Shown: positions 45,505-55,516, counted from the first letter of the stretch. The stretch: 64,000 nt of DNA from Flavobacterium sp. MFBS3-15 (GCF_026107645.2 NZ_JAPCHV010000001.1:186001-250000); one strand, 5' to 3'. Notes: a model not told the origin generated them from the sequence alone. Numbers and translations: made by a program.

Positions 45505-47994
45505 ATGAAGCATTTCTTATACGCACTCGTGCTATTGTCCGGCATTACCTTGCAGGCACAGCTCAAAAGCCCCTCAGAATTCATCCCAAATTATGGCAGG
45601 CAGGTCAGCTATTACCATCAGTTGGAGAGCTATTTCGCGCATTTGGCCCAAAATTCAGATATGGTTATCCATAAGCCGTACGGGCAGACCAACCAGGAGC
45701 GCGGCCTGAACGCCTACATCATCTCCACCCCGGAGAACATTAAGGATATTGAGAACATCCGCAACAACCACCTTTACAATATCGGTATGGGCGGGAAGCA
45801 GGGCAATGCGGGCGACAAGGCGATTGTGTGGCTCAGCTTTAACGTGCATGGCAACGAGCCCGCCGCCGCCGAAAGCGCCATGAGCGTGGCGTATGAGTTG
45901 GTAAACCCAAAAAATGCGGCTACAAAGGAGTGGCTTAAAAATACCATCGTGATACTCGACCCGTGCCTCAACCCCGACGGCTATGCACGCTATGGCAACT
46001 GGCTGCGCGACATATCGGGCAGGGAGCCGAACCCCAATGGCTACGACCGCGAGCACATGGAGCCCTGGCCGGGCGGCAGGCAAAACCACTATGCCTACGA
46101 CCTGAACCGCGATTGGGCCTGGCAGACGCAGGCCGAAACGCAGCAGCGCATCCTCCTGTACAACGAGTGGATGCCGATGGTGCATGTCGATGTTCACGAA
46201 ATGGGCTACAACGAACCCTACTTTTTCCCGCCGGCTGCCGAGCCGATGCACGATTTCATCACGCAGGGGCAAAAGGATTTCCACAATGCGATAGGGGAGA
46301 TGACCTCCAAAAAATTTGACGCACAGGGCTGGAATTACTACACCCGCGAGCGCTTCGACCTGTTTTACCCCAGCTATGGCGATACCTACCCCAGTTTTAA
46401 CGGCGCGGTGGGCATGACCTACGAGCAGGGCGGCATTGGCGCCGGCCGTGCTGTAACCATGCGCAACGGGACCGTACTCACGCTAAAAGACAGGATAAAC
46501 CACCATACTACCGCAGTGCTTACCGCGGTGGAGACGGCAGCCTGGCAAAAGGACAAGCTGCTGCGCAACTTCAGGGGCTATTTTAAAGATGGCCCCAAAG
46601 GCAAATACAGCGCTTACATAGTTAAGAACAGCGGCAAGAACGAGGAACTGGCGCAATTGCTGAAGCGCAACCGCATACAGTTTGCCTACGCCGATGAAAG
46701 CAAAAAACTGTCGGGATACCACTACCAGACCGATAAGGAAAAAGACTTTACCATAGAGCCGAATGACATGATCATTTCGGCGAACCAGCCCAAGTCGGTA
46801 CTTACGCAAGTACTCTTCGAGCCGTCGCCACGGCTCACGGACAGCCTGTCGTATGACATTACGGCCTGGGCGCTGCCGCATGCCTATGGGGTGGAAAGCT
46901 ATGCCGTGAAAAGGGACGTAGCTGTAAGGACCAGGGCACAGGTATCGCAAAAAGGAAAATTTGAATACGAAAATATGTACGCCTACTACGTGCCGTGGAA
47001 TGGCAGGGCATCGGCGAAAACGCTGGCATTGCTGTTTAAGAACAACATTAAGGTAAGGTCGGCCAGGAAGGCATCGACATTCCGCGGGATAAAAGTAAAC
47101 CCGGGCGACCTGGTGGTACTGAAGGGCGACAACCCGCAGGTAAGTGAGTTTAAAAACACGATGACGATGCTGCTGGACGGCAAGCCCGACCACGAGGTGA
47201 TTGAGAGCGGCTATTCCATCAGCGGTGCCGATTTGGGTGGGGAATACTACCCGCTGCTGCAGGCCCCGAAAGTACTGCTTCTTGCCGGGAGCGACGTGAG
47301 TGCGACCGACTTCGGGCAGGCGTGGTTTTATATGGATGAGGTGGTAGATTACCCGGTAACCATCGTAAATACCGACAACCTTAGCAGGGTAAAATTATCC
47401 GATTTCAATACGCTCATAATGCCTGACGGATGGTACGGCCTTAGCGACGGCCAGAAGAACAGCATCGACAGCTTTATCAACGATGGCGGCAAGGTGATTG
47501 CCATGGGCGGCGCGCTCAACCTGTTTGAAGACAGGCCGGGCTACAGCCTCACCCGCTTTGCGACTACAGACGACAAGGACAAAGAAAGTGCCGAAGCCGA
47601 TGCGGAAGCCATGAAAGCCCGTTACTTCGACTACCAAAATGCCGAAAGGCGTGCCATATCAGGTTCTGTACCGGGAGCGATAGTGGAGAACGTACTGGAC
47701 AAGTCGCATCCGCTGTCGTATGGATTGGGTGATAAATATTTTAGCCTCAAAACCTCCGACAGCCGTTACCAACTGCTCAAGAACGTGTGGAATGTGGCCT
47801 ATGTGCCTGCAGGCTATAAAAATTTCGGCTTCATTGGCCGCAGCCTGAAAAAGAAACTGGAAAACACCGTAACTTTTGCCGTAGAACAAAAGGGCAGGGG
47901 CCAGATCATTTACATGGTCGACAATCCGCTGTTCAGGGGATTTTGGGAGAATGGCAACGTGCTGTTTGGCAATGCGTTGTTTTTGGTGGATTAA
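45505..47994 (+). CDS. M14 family zinc carboxypeptidase
   Basis: An 829-residue exported metallopeptidase with a signal peptide cleaved after ITLQAQ (about residue 20). The M14 domain (about 40-330) has the zinc motif NVHGNEPAAAES (His115, Glu118), DPCLNPDGYARYGNWLRD and YDLNRDWAWQTQAETQ for substrate binding, the third zinc ligand His231 in VDVHEMGYNEPYFFPPAAEP, and the catalytic Glu307 in MTYEQGGIGAGRA. The C-terminal 450 residues include a GATase-like Rossmann segment (APKVLLLAGSDVSATDFGQA ... NTLIMPDGWYGLSDGQKN). It would remove C-terminal residues from proteins or peptides outside the cytoplasm. Much more GC-rich than the cassette upstream. Confidence 0.92.
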   Translation: MKHFLYALVLLSGITLQAQLKSPSEFIPNYGRQVSYYHQLESYFAHLAQNSDMVIHKPYGQTNQERGLNAYIISTPENIKDIENIRNNHLYNIGMGGKQGNAGDKAIVWLSFNVHGNEPAAAESAMSVAYELVNPKNAATKEWLKNTIVILDPCLNPDGYARYGNWLRDISGREPNPNGYDREHMEPWPGGRQNHYAYDLNRDWAWQTQAETQQRILLYNEWMPMVHVDVHEMGYNEPYFFPPAAEPMHDFITQGQKDFHNAIGEMTSKKFDAQGWNYYTRERFDLFYPSYGDTYPSFNGAVGMTYEQGGIGAGRAVTMRNGTVLTLKDRINHHTTAVLTAVETAAWQKDKLLRNFRGYFKDGPKGKYSAYIVKNSGKNEELAQLLKRNRIQFAYADESKKLSGYHYQTDKEKDFTIEPNDMIISANQPKSVLTQVLFEPSPRLTDSLSYDITAWALPHAYGVESYAVKRDVAVRTRAQVSQKGKFEYENMYAYYVPWNGRASAKTLALLFKNNIKVRSARKASTFRGIKVNPGDLVVLKGDNPQVSEFKNTMTMLLDGKPDHEVIESGYSISGADLGGEYYPLLQAPKVLLLAGSDVSATDFGQAWFYMDEVVDYPVTIVNTDNLSRVKLSDFNTLIMPDGWYGLSDGQKNSIDSFINDGGKVIAMGGALNLFEDRPGYSLTRFATTDDKDKESAEADAEAMKARYFDYQNAERRAISGSVPGAIVENVLDKSHPLSYGLGDKYFSLKTSDSRYQLLKNVWNVAYVPAGYKNFGFIGRSLKKKLENTVTFAVEQKGRGQIIYMVDNPLFRGFWENGNVLFGNALFLVD

Positions 47995-48057
47995 AGATAT
48001 GCCATCCAATAACTAAGAAAATTCACCGTTTGCAAATTAAACCATAAAACCAACCCT

Positions 48058-49071
48058 ATGAAAGCAATTATTTACTTACTACTGTTGCTGCCTGCAATTT
48101 CATTTTGCCAGACGGCAAAGGAATTCATAACGCAAGGTGTTGCCCTGCATGATAAAGGGCAATATAAAGAAGCCATTGAAATCTATAAAAAGGCATTGGC
48201 TGTAGAGAAGGATAATCAGGAAGCAATCTATGAGGTTGCGCTTTCATCAATAAACCTTAAGGATTATCCTACCGCTATTGAATATGCCGATAAACTTATA
48301 AAAGCAAAAAAGGATTTTGTAGGTAAAGGGTATCATTTAAAAGGCATGAGTCTTGATTATAGCGGAAAACCTAAAGAAGCTATTGATGCATTTAAAAAAG
48401 GGATAAAGGCTGCACCGGATTATACAACACTATACTATTCACTCGCACTTACATCATATCAGTCAAAGGATTTTAAAACTGCGGAAGAAACACTGCATTC
48501 AGGCATTCTTAAAAATAACCGCCATGCGAGCAGCCACTATATGCTTGGCCTGATTAAACAGGATGAACGCTCAAAATCGCTTTTGGCTCTCTACTATTTT
48601 TTATTGACTGAACCAAACGGGCAACGCGCAAATAATGCTTACAATCTCATTCTTTCACAGCACAAGATCGGGGTGGAAGTAAAAGATGAGAAAACGATAA
48701 ATATTAATATTAACCCAGGGAATGATAAAGATGGTTTCGGGCCGGCTGAAATGATGCTATCCATGCTTGAAGCAAGTAAAAATCTCGAAGACAACAAAGG
48801 GAAAAGTGAATTTGTATTATTCTCAGAAAACACTAAGTCATTTTTCATGGTATTGGGAGAGTTGCAGGAGAACAGTAAAAATAAAGGTTTTTGGTGGGAT
48901 TTTTACGTCGACTTTTTCTACAGCCTTGCCAAAAATGAAGAAATGTACAAGGCATTCACTTATTATATTACCCAGGATGTAGACTATACTGTGGTACAAA
49001 ACTGGTTGCAGTCAAATCCGGATAAAATAAAGGAATTTGAACAGTGGGTTGCCAATTATAAAGCAAAGTAA
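48058..49071 (+). CDS. Exported tetratricopeptide repeat protein
   Basis: A 337-residue protein with a signal peptide ending ISFCQ (about residue 18). TPR units are visible at about 23-56 (ITQGVALHDKGQYKEAIEIY, KKALAV), 57-90 (EAIYEVALSSINLKDYPTAI), 92-125 (GKGYHLKGMSLDYSGKPKEA, IDAFKKGI) and 127-160 (TTLYYSLALTSYQSKDFKTA). The C-terminal 170 residues are mixed alpha/beta with no recognised domain. It could act as a scaffold in the periplasm. The frame of the next gene is open into its 3' end, but the better start of that gene is outside. Confidence 0.78.
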   Translation: MKAIIYLLLLLPAISFCQTAKEFITQGVALHDKGQYKEAIEIYKKALAVEKDNQEAIYEVALSSINLKDYPTAIEYADKLIKAKKDFVGKGYHLKGMSLDYSGKPKEAIDAFKKGIKAAPDYTTLYYSLALTSYQSKDFKTAEETLHSGILKNNRHASSHYMLGLIKQDERSKSLLALYYFLLTEPNGQRANNAYNLILSQHKIGVEVKDEKTINININPGNDKDGFGPAEMMLSMLEASKNLEDNKGKSEFVLFSENTKSFFMVLGELQENSKNKGFWWDFYVDFFYSLAKNEEMYKAFTYYITQDVDYTVVQNWLQSNPDKIKEFEQWVANYKAK

Positions 49072-49126
49072 AGCGGCAATAAAAAACAAAATGCTGCCGT
49101 TAGTTCCGTATAAAATGACCCCATAC

Positions 49127-50098
49127 ATGAAGACATTCCTTTCAGGCCTCCTGCTGCTCGTGCTGGCAGGATGCGGCAGCGACGATTCCGGTAACGGGAA
49201 CAACAACGAAAGCCGTGACTACAAGCAGGACATGCGCGATTTTGTCATTGGCATCAGCCAGGCGGCAAAGGCGGTAAACCCCAATTTTGCAGTTATCCCC
49301 CAGAACGGCATCGAGTTGGTTACTCTCACTGGCGAACAGGGCGGCGCGCCTGCAACGGCCTATCTTAATGCCATCGACGGGAATGGGCAGGAAGACCTGT
49401 TTTACGGTTATGACGATGACAATGTGGCCACTCCGGCAGGCGCGACAAGCTACCTGCGCAGTTTTCTCGATGTGTCTAAAAACGCAGGGAAGAAGATATT
49501 GGTGACCGACTACTGCTGGTCGGCGGCTAAGGTGGCAGACTCTTATACTAAGAACGAAAACGCAGGATATATCTCCTACGCTGCCGAAGACCGTAACCTG
49601 GCCCTTATTCCGGACAGTGCACCGCATAATGAGAATGCAGGGGTGATTACTTCGCTGGCACAGGCTAAAAACCATATCTTTTTCATCAATCCTGAAAATT
49701 TCAACACGAAGCAGCAGTTCATCAACGCGGTGAGGGCCACCAATTATGATGTGGTGATCATGGACCTTTTCCTGGACGATGGCGCTTTTACCGCAGCCGA
49801 AGTGGAGCAGCTCCGCTATAAGTCGAACGGTGGCAGGAGGCTCGTGATCTGCTATATGTCGATTGGCGAAGCGGAAGATTACCGCTACTACTGGCAAAAC
49901 AGCTGGGACAGCAACAGGCCGTCATGGATTGCCGCCGAAAACCCTGACTGGCCCGGCAACTACAAGGTCAAATACTGGAATGCCGAATGGCAGGCGCTCA
50001 TTTACGGGCAAAGCGATTCGTACCTGACCAAAATTACCGATGCCGGTTTCGATGGCGTTTACCTCGACATCATTGACGCCTTTGAGTATTTTGAGTAG
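49127..50098 (+). CDS. GH114-like endo-alpha-1,4-polygalactosaminidase lipoprotein
   Basis: A 323-residue lipoprotein. I start at ATG 49127 because it gives a compact lipoprotein signal (LVLAGC, Cys16); ATGs at 49091 and 49115 and an open frame from 49037 are alternatives. The body is a TIM-barrel of the GH114 type: MRDFVIGISQAAKAVNPNFA, LVTDYCWS, NYDVVIMDLFLDD, LVICYMSIGEAEDYRYYW, WPGNYKVKYWNAEWQALIYG and DGVYLDIIDAFEYFE, with acidic residues in GEAED and YLDIIDAFE as likely catalytic candidates. Related enzymes cut polygalactosamine in exopolysaccharides. Adjacent to a DUF2490-like barrel gene. Confidence 0.85.
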   Translation: MKTFLSGLLLLVLAGCGSDDSGNGNNNESRDYKQDMRDFVIGISQAAKAVNPNFAVIPQNGIELVTLTGEQGGAPATAYLNAIDGNGQEDLFYGYDDDNVATPAGATSYLRSFLDVSKNAGKKILVTDYCWSAAKVADSYTKNENAGYISYAAEDRNLALIPDSAPHNENAGVITSLAQAKNHIFFINPENFNTKQQFINAVRATNYDVVIMDLFLDDGAFTAAEVEQLRYKSNGGRRLVICYMSIGEAEDYRYYWQNSWDSNRPSWIAAENPDWPGNYKVKYWNAEWQALIYGQSDSYLTKITDAGFDGVYLDIIDAFEYFE

Positions 50099-50189
50099 CC
50101 GTAATGTGCTAAGTTTTTCCCAAACCGGCTTACTTTCCCAAATCCTTCCCAATTCCCTACACAACTTGCGTCCTGTAAAATGATACAGG

Positions 50190-50945
50190 ATGAAGATACG
50201 ATTTGCAATTTTGGCATGCCTGGGTGTAGCCGCGACAGCATGGGCACAATTAAGCCCTCCGGGAATGGGCGCTACAAAGACAGCCTACTGGTCGGCCATA
50301 GGCATCAATCAAAAGCTGGGCGAAAACAACAGTACCACAGCCTACCTGGGTTGGGGAAGGGTTAGCGGCGCCGATGGCGGATCCCCTGTAGATATGCCTT
50401 TGATTTTTGTGGCAAACCAGGAATTTTATCATAAGTTCAGCCCCCGGTGGAAATACAGTGTGGCGCTCAGCTACCGCCGCCAGCATGAGTATGAGGCAGG
50501 CGAAGGCCTGGCGGATACCGATGCGATACAACAGGAATTCAGGGTGTACGGGAGGCTACAGTATTCGCAGGATATAGGCGGCGTAAAGTGGGCCACAACC
50601 CTGAGGCAGGAAGTACGCAGGTTTTATGCGGATGATTTTTCTGATGCAGAGTACGGCCTGCAGCTCCGTACACGTTTCAAGACACAGGTTTCGGTTCCGT
50701 TGAACAGCCATAACAGCATTATGGGGAGTGCGGAGGCGTTGTTCTCGGCAAGCAGGGACAACCATGCCGGCTGGCAGGGTATGGGCTATAAGGAAAGCCG
50801 CTTTTGCTTGTATTATTCCCTTTCGCCCGAAAGCCTGCCTGTCACTTTTGACGTTGGGTATATGAACGACCTCATGGGCCACGGCAGCCATACCGCCGAT
50901 GCAAGTTATGTGGCGATAGACATTATTGTAAAAGACCCGTTTTAG
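50190..50945 (+). CDS. DUF2490-like outer-membrane barrel protein
   Basis: A 251-residue protein with a signal peptide cleaved after ATAWAQ (about residue 20). The mature chain consists of alternating amphipathic strands: TAYWSAIGINQKL, TAYLGWGRVSGAD, WKYSVALSYRRQHEYEAG, QEFRVYGRLQYSQDIG and VKWATTLRQEVRRFY, ending ASYVAIDIIVKDPF with a terminal Phe typical of barrels. It resembles DUF2490 proteins, whose function is unknown. It follows the GH114-like gene at 91 bases on the same strand, so a joint role at the surface is possible but unproven. Confidence 0.72.
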   Translation: MKIRFAILACLGVAATAWAQLSPPGMGATKTAYWSAIGINQKLGENNSTTAYLGWGRVSGADGGSPVDMPLIFVANQEFYHKFSPRWKYSVALSYRRQHEYEAGEGLADTDAIQQEFRVYGRLQYSQDIGGVKWATTLRQEVRRFYADDFSDAEYGLQLRTRFKTQVSVPLNSHNSIMGSAEALFSASRDNHAGWQGMGYKESRFCLYYSLSPESLPVTFDVGYMNDLMGHGSHTADASYVAIDIIVKDPF

Positions 50946-50961
50946 GAGGTGGATATCATGC

Positions 50962-51354
50962 TCAGGAATAATACTTTGCTATGACTTCTTCGAGCATTTC
51001 CTGCGTAACCGGCTTTGGCCTGAAATCATGGAATATGCCTTGTACGGCTTCGAGCGCTTCATCTTCCGGTTCATCGTAATCGTTGGTCATGACCACAATG
51101 AGGCACTTTTGATGTAATGGCAGTTTACTGAACTCTGCTATGAATTCCCAACCATTCATGCCGGGCATGTTCACATCCAGGAAAATGATGTCGGGCAGCA
51201 TTTCGCCGTTTTGACAATGGGCCAGTGCTTCGATTGCAGATCCTTTGGGGATAATATGGGTTGCGGCATCACATTTCCTGATGACGCGCTCATGGAAAAA
51301 GTTATCGATCTTATTGTCGTCGATAAGCATGATGCAATTTACCGGTCTATTCAT
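50962..51354 (-). CDS. Single-domain response regulator (receiver only)
   Basis: A 130-residue CheY-like receiver without an output domain. The acidic pocket is LIDDN (Asp11, Asp12 region), the phospho-acceptor is Asp60 in IIFLDVNMPGMNGWEF, the conserved Thr is in VVMTNDYDE and the Lys is in FRPKPVT. It overlaps the end of the histidine kinase gene by 8 bases, so the kinase is the likely phosphodonor. With no DNA-binding domain it would act by protein contact, perhaps as a phosphorelay step or by feedback on the kinase. Confidence 0.92.
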   Translation of the reverse strand: MNRPVNCIMLIDDNKIDNFFHERVIRKCDAATHIIPKGSAIEALAHCQNGEMLPDIIFLDVNMPGMNGWEFIAEFSKLPLHQKCLIVVMTNDYDEPEDEALEAVQGIFHDFRPKPVTQEMLEEVIAKYYS

Positions 51355-53302
51355 GCTGCAGGTTTAAAATGGTAAATTTAAAAGTGCTGCCTTTCTCGGT
51401 GCCGGGCTCTACCCAGATGCGTCCACCGTGCATTTCGGCAATTTTTTTACAATTTGCGAGCCCTATTCCGTGGCCCTCATAGTCTTCTTCTGAATTTAAC
51501 CGTTGAAAAATACGGAAAATCTTGTCATGGTCTTTGGGGTCGATGCCAATACCGTTATCCGAAACGGTGAACTCATAGTAGCCGCCGTTTTCCCTGCTGC
51601 TTATCCATACTTCAGGGTTTGCATCCTGTTTATGGAATTTGATCGCATTGGCAATCAGGTTTTGGAACAGTTGGCGAAGCTCTGTCCTGTAGGCATAAAA
51701 TTCCGGCAGGCCGCAGGTTATGTGTATTTTAGCACCGTTTGCCTTTATCATGCTGTCGAGGTCGGCAATAACTTCATCTACTATCTCGTGGCAGTTTGTA
51801 AGCGACAGCCTTCTTTTGCGGCCAAGTTTGCCGTAGCTCAGGAGGGATTTTACCACATGGCTCATCCGGTCTGTTGCCGATTGCATGGTACCTAAGTGCG
51901 TTTTTACCTCATTGTCAATACGGTCGCCATAATCCTCTTCGATCATTTGGATGTAGTTAGACATCGTGCGGAGCGGCTCCTGCAGGTCGTGCGACGAAAT
52001 GTAGTTAAACTGCTCCATTTCCTCGTTTTTCAGCTGTAGCTCGATCAGCTGGTTGCGTATGATCTCTTCCTGCTGCTTTCTTTCGGTGATGTCTACTATA
52101 GAAGCCAGCGCAACAATTCCCTTTTCAGTTTTAATGGGAGTAATCCCAATTTCTATCGGGAATTCGGTCCCATCTTTTTTCAGTGCATAAAGTTCGCTGA
52201 TTGCGCTGAAATGGCGCGGATGCGGATTGTTAGCGTACTGGGGTTGCTTTTCTCTATGTGCAGCCCTGTATCTTTCCGGCACTATTATGTCCAGGCTGCG
52301 GCCCTCCATTTCATTAGGACCATAGCCAAAAATTTTGTTGGCTTCCCGGTTTACCAAAGCGATGTTACCCTCAGTGTCGCTCATTACCAGCGCATTCGGA
52401 GCGGACTTTACAAGCGCCTTAAAGTTATATTTGGCGATCTCCTTTTTAGTACCCATTTCGTTGAGTACCATCGACGTCGCAAAAATTAAAACAAGTGTTG
52501 TGATTAAAAAGGCCAACGCATACAACGCGATTCCCAATTCCTGGGATACCCACCCATTACGGTAGGCCATTATTTTCAAGTAAGTAATCAAAAATCCTAC
52601 AACCATTATCCTTGACGATAGTCGCCTCGCCATAATATTACCAATCTTATTGCCGGTGTATATCGCTGTCAGGCCGGTTGTCGGGTTGAAAAGCGTGGCA
52701 GTAATTGTAAAAATGCCCAGCCCCACCGCAGTATAGATCGACATGGCTTCAAAAACATTAAAATTATATAGGGGAGGAATCTTAAGGATATGCCCGAAGA
52801 TTACAATACCCGATATAAACGTAACGGAATGCAAAAGCAACTGGACAGGCAGCTTCGCTCTTTTAACTCTTATAAAAAAAATGGCTAACCCGGTAAGCAC
52901 AAAGGCAATCGCAGTTTGCTTTGCCATCCCAAAATATATATGATCGCCTAAAATGAAAATGCGCTTGTAGACTTCCGGAAAATTATTTTGGATTACAGAA
53001 AGAGAAGCTGTCGCAACAATTAAGGAAGCCATTATTCGTGATACAATACGCGCAGATTTGGTTTGCGCCCCAGCTCCCCATAAAGCGAGTCCGGACAGGA
53101 TAAAACAAAATGCAGCGTCCTTTGCCATTGGCAAATGCCCGGTTACTTCCGGAGAAAGGATACTGTGTTCCAGCAAAACGGAATATACCAGGACTGCTAC
53201 GCCTAAAAAGACAGCAAATATGCATGAATACAATATTGGCCTTTTATAGTATTCCCAGTCAATCTCTTTTTTGCGGGTTTTTCGCTCTTTGGATTGTTTC
53301 AT
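51347..53302 (-). CDS. Membrane-bound PAS domain histidine kinase
   Basis: A 651-residue sensor kinase. The N terminus holds about eight membrane segments (about 21-43, 62-80, 85-105, 128-145, 153-172, 185-207, 230-246, 257-280), a MASE-like integral sensor. A PAS domain follows (about 292-410, LVKSAPNALVMSDTEGNIAL and IFGYGPNEMEGRSL), then a HisKA domain with the phosphorylated His438 in YISSHDLQEPLRTM. The HATPase domain has an N box (LFQNLIANAIKFHK), G1 (VSDNGIGID) and G2 (GHGIGLANCKKIAEMHGG). The SSHDLQEPLR form is common in phytochrome-like kinases. Signal unknown. Translationally coupled to the receiver gene. Confidence 0.93.
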   Translation of the reverse strand: MKQSKERKTRKKEIDWEYYKRPILYSCIFAVFLGVAVLVYSVLLEHSILSPEVTGHLPMAKDAAFCFILSGLALWGAGAQTKSARIVSRIMASLIVATASLSVIQNNFPEVYKRIFILGDHIYFGMAKQTAIAFVLTGLAIFFIRVKRAKLPVQLLLHSVTFISGIVIFGHILKIPPLYNFNVFEAMSIYTAVGLGIFTITATLFNPTTGLTAIYTGNKIGNIMARRLSSRIMVVGFLITYLKIMAYRNGWVSQELGIALYALAFLITTLVLIFATSMVLNEMGTKKEIAKYNFKALVKSAPNALVMSDTEGNIALVNREANKIFGYGPNEMEGRSLDIIVPERYRAAHREKQPQYANNPHPRHFSAISELYALKKDGTEFPIEIGITPIKTEKGIVALASIVDITERKQQEEIIRNQLIELQLKNEEMEQFNYISSHDLQEPLRTMSNYIQMIEEDYGDRIDNEVKTHLGTMQSATDRMSHVVKSLLSYGKLGRKRRLSLTNCHEIVDEVIADLDSMIKANGAKIHITCGLPEFYAYRTELRQLFQNLIANAIKFHKQDANPEVWISSRENGGYYEFTVSDNGIGIDPKDHDKIFRIFQRLNSEEDYEGHGIGLANCKKIAEMHGGRIWVEPGTEKGSTFKFTILNLQHE

Positions 53303-53403
53303 GCTTAAAGTTACCTTAAATTATGCTCAGTCACAACTTTTTTGACATGTTATTCTTACCATTTGGCTTCAAATAGTGATCGAGTGCCATCTTGTCATAC
53401 TAT

Positions 53404-53428
53404 TTGTGCCATTTTTCTATTGGCACAA
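53404..53428. promoter_or_regulatory. Palindromic site upstream of dnaK
   Basis: A perfect 8-bp inverted repeat (TTGTGCCA / TGGCACAA, spacer of nine) 68-92 bases before the dnaK start. The right half with what follows (TTGGCACAATCATTGTC) also looks like a sigma-54 promoter apart from the last base of the TTGC box. An operator or a 5' leader hairpin is equally possible. Confidence 0.4.
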
Positions 53429-53495
53429 TCATTGTCTTTAGAGAGGCAAAGGTGTAACAAACAAAAAATCAAAAACAAGAATAAAAACAAAAAGT

Positions 53496-55391
53496 ATGAG
53501 TAAGATAATCGGAATTGACTTAGGTACAACCAACTCGTGTGTTGCCGTAATGGAAGGTAACGAGCCGGTGGTTATTCCTAATGCTGAAGGTAAAAGGACA
53601 ACCCCGTCAGTAATTGCATTTGTTGAAGGCGGGGAAATCAAGGTTGGTGACCCGGCCAAAAGGCAGGCAGTGACCAATCCGACAAAGACAATAGCTTCTA
53701 TCAAGCGTTTCATGGGTAACAAATACTCTGAAAGCTCTAAAGAAGCATCGAATGTGGCTTACCACGTAGCCAAAGGCGATAACGACACACCGCGTGTTGA
53801 CATCGATGGCCGCCTGTACACGCCGCAGGAACTTTCTGCCATGACATTGCAGAAAATGAAAAAAACTGCCGAGGACTACCTTGGCACAACGGTAACGGAA
53901 GCGGTTATTACCGTTCCGGCCTACTTTAACGACGCGCAGCGCCAGGCAACCAAAGAAGCCGGTGAAATTGCGGGCCTTAAAGTAAGAAGGATCATCAACG
54001 AGCCTACCGCAGCGGCACTGGCTTATGGCCTTGACAAAGCGGGTAAAGACCAAAAGATCGCTGTATATGACCTTGGTGGCGGTACATTCGACATCTCGAT
54101 CCTTGAATTGGGTGACGGCGTATTCGAAGTGCTTTCTACAAACGGTGACACGCACCTTGGCGGTGACGACTTTGACCAGGTGATCATCGACTGGCTGGCC
54201 AATGAGTTCAACAGCGAAGAAGGTGTTGACCTTCGTAAAGACCCTATGGCGCTACAGCGTTTGAAAGAAGCTGCTGAAAAGGCAAAGATCGAGCTTTCTG
54301 CTTCATCGCAGACAGAGATCAACCTGCCATACGTTACTGCAACGGCTTCGGGCCCTAAGCACTTGGTGAAAACCCTTACAAGGGCTAAATTCGAGCAGCT
54401 TGCCGACGAGCTTGTAAAGCGTTCGATGGAGCCGGTGGCTAAAGCGCTTAAAGATGCCGGGCTTTCTAAATCAGATATTGATGAGGTGATCCTTGTAGGT
54501 GGTTCTACACGTATCCCTAGGATACAGGAAGAAGTGGAGAAATTCTTCGGCAAGAAGCCATCAAAAGGCGTTAACCCGGATGAGGTTGTGGCTATTGGCG
54601 CGGCGATCCAGGGTGGCGTACTGTCAGGCGACGTGAAAGACGTACTGCTTCTTGACGTAACCCCGCTTTCCCTTGGTATCGAAACCATGGGCGGTGTAAT
54701 GACAAAGCTTATCGATGCCAACACCACGATCCCTACAAAAAAGTCGCAGGTATTCTCGACCGCAGCTGACAACCAGCCGTCTGTTGAGATCCACGTACTG
54801 CAGGGTGAGAGGCCAATGGCTACCGACAACAAAACGATAGGCCGTTTCCACCTTGACGGAATCCCGCCTGCACAAAGGGGCATCCCGCAAATTGAAGTAA
54901 CATTCGACATCGATGCCAACGGTATCATCAAGGTGTCGGCTACCGATAAAGGTACAGGCAAGTCGCACGACATCCGTATCGAGGCTTCTTCAGGGCTTAC
55001 CCAGGAAGAGATCGACAGGATGCGTAAGGAGGCTGAGGCCAATGCGGATGCTGACAAAGCTACACGTGAAAGGGTTGAGAAACTGAACGAAGCTGACGGC
55101 ATGATTTTCCAGACGGAGAAGCAATTGGCAGAGTTTGGCGATAAACTGTCAGGCAGCAACAAAGAGGCTATCGAGTCAGCACTTAACGAGCTGAAGGCAG
55201 CCTATGAGTCGAAAGACATCGCTACGGTACAGCCGGCACTTGACAAGATCAACGAGGCATGGAAGAATGCTTCGGAAGAAATGTACAAGGCACAGGCCGA
55301 AGGCCAGGGCGGCGCGCAACAGGCACAGCCGGACAACGGCCAGGCCGAAGGCGACAACGTACAGGATGTTGACTTTGAAGAAGTGAAGTAA
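53496..55391 (+). CDS. dnaK: Molecular chaperone DnaK (Hsp70)
   Basis: A 631-residue Hsp70. The ATPase domain opens with [17 protein letters not shown] (residues 4-20), has the second signature [18 protein letters not shown] and the third [20 protein letters not shown]. The substrate-binding domain starts after [20 protein letters not shown], and the C-terminal lid ends in a Gln/Gly/Ala-rich tail and DVDFEEVK, the usual EEVK-type end. It folds and refolds proteins with DnaJ and GrpE, which are not adjacent here. A strong hairpin terminator follows at 80 bases. Confidence 0.98.
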   Translation: MSKIIGIDLGTTNSCVAVMEGNEPVVIPNAEGKRTTPSVIAFVEGGEIKVGDPAKRQAVTNPTKTIASIKRFMGNKYSESSKEASNVAYHVAKGDNDTPRVDIDGRLYTPQELSAMTLQKMKKTAEDYLGTTVTEAVITVPAYFNDAQRQATKEAGEIAGLKVRRIINEPTAAALAYGLDKAGKDQKIAVYDLGGGTFDISILELGDGVFEVLSTNGDTHLGGDDFDQVIIDWLANEFNSEEGVDLRKDPMALQRLKEAAEKAKIELSASSQTEINLPYVTATASGPKHLVKTLTRAKFEQLADELVKRSMEPVAKALKDAGLSKSDIDEVILVGGSTRIPRIQEEVEKFFGKKPSKGVNPDEVVAIGAAIQGGVLSGDVKDVLLLDVTPLSLGIETMGGVMTKLIDANTTIPTKKSQVFSTAADNQPSVEIHVLQGERPMATDNKTIGRFHLDGIPPAQRGIPQIEVTFDIDANGIIKVSATDKGTGKSHDIRIEASSGLTQEEIDRMRKEAEANADADKATRERVEKLNEADGMIFQTEKQLAEFGDKLSGSNKEAIESALNELKAAYESKDIATVQPALDKINEAWKNASEEMYKAQAEGQGGAQQAQPDNGQAEGDNVQDVDFEEVK

Positions 55392-55469
55392 TCCGTAAGG
55401 ACGTAAGGATTATTAGATATTAGATTTTAGATAATATATAATAGACTTTAGATAATAGATTTGAGAGAG

Positions 55470-55496
55470 ACGCCCCGCAATTGTGGGGCGTTTTTG
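55470..55496 (+). terminator. Rho-independent terminator of dnaK
   Basis: A hairpin with arms ACGCCCC / GGGGCGT around GCAATTGT, followed by TTTTTGT. A second identical copy lies at 55647-55673 as part of the tandem duplication, and a weaker third copy at 55822-55850. Confidence 0.85.
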
Positions 55497-55516
55497 TATA
55501 TAATCGCTGCATTTCT

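Noticed and set aside
49037..49126. Upstream start of the GH114-like gene overlapping the TPR gene
   Set aside because: The added 30 residues are polar and would bury the lipoprotein signal; ATG 49127 gives a canonical lipobox.
54023..55162. 379-residue minus-strand open frame opposite dnaK
   Set aside because: Ser/Pro-rich antisense shadow of the highly biased dnaK codons.
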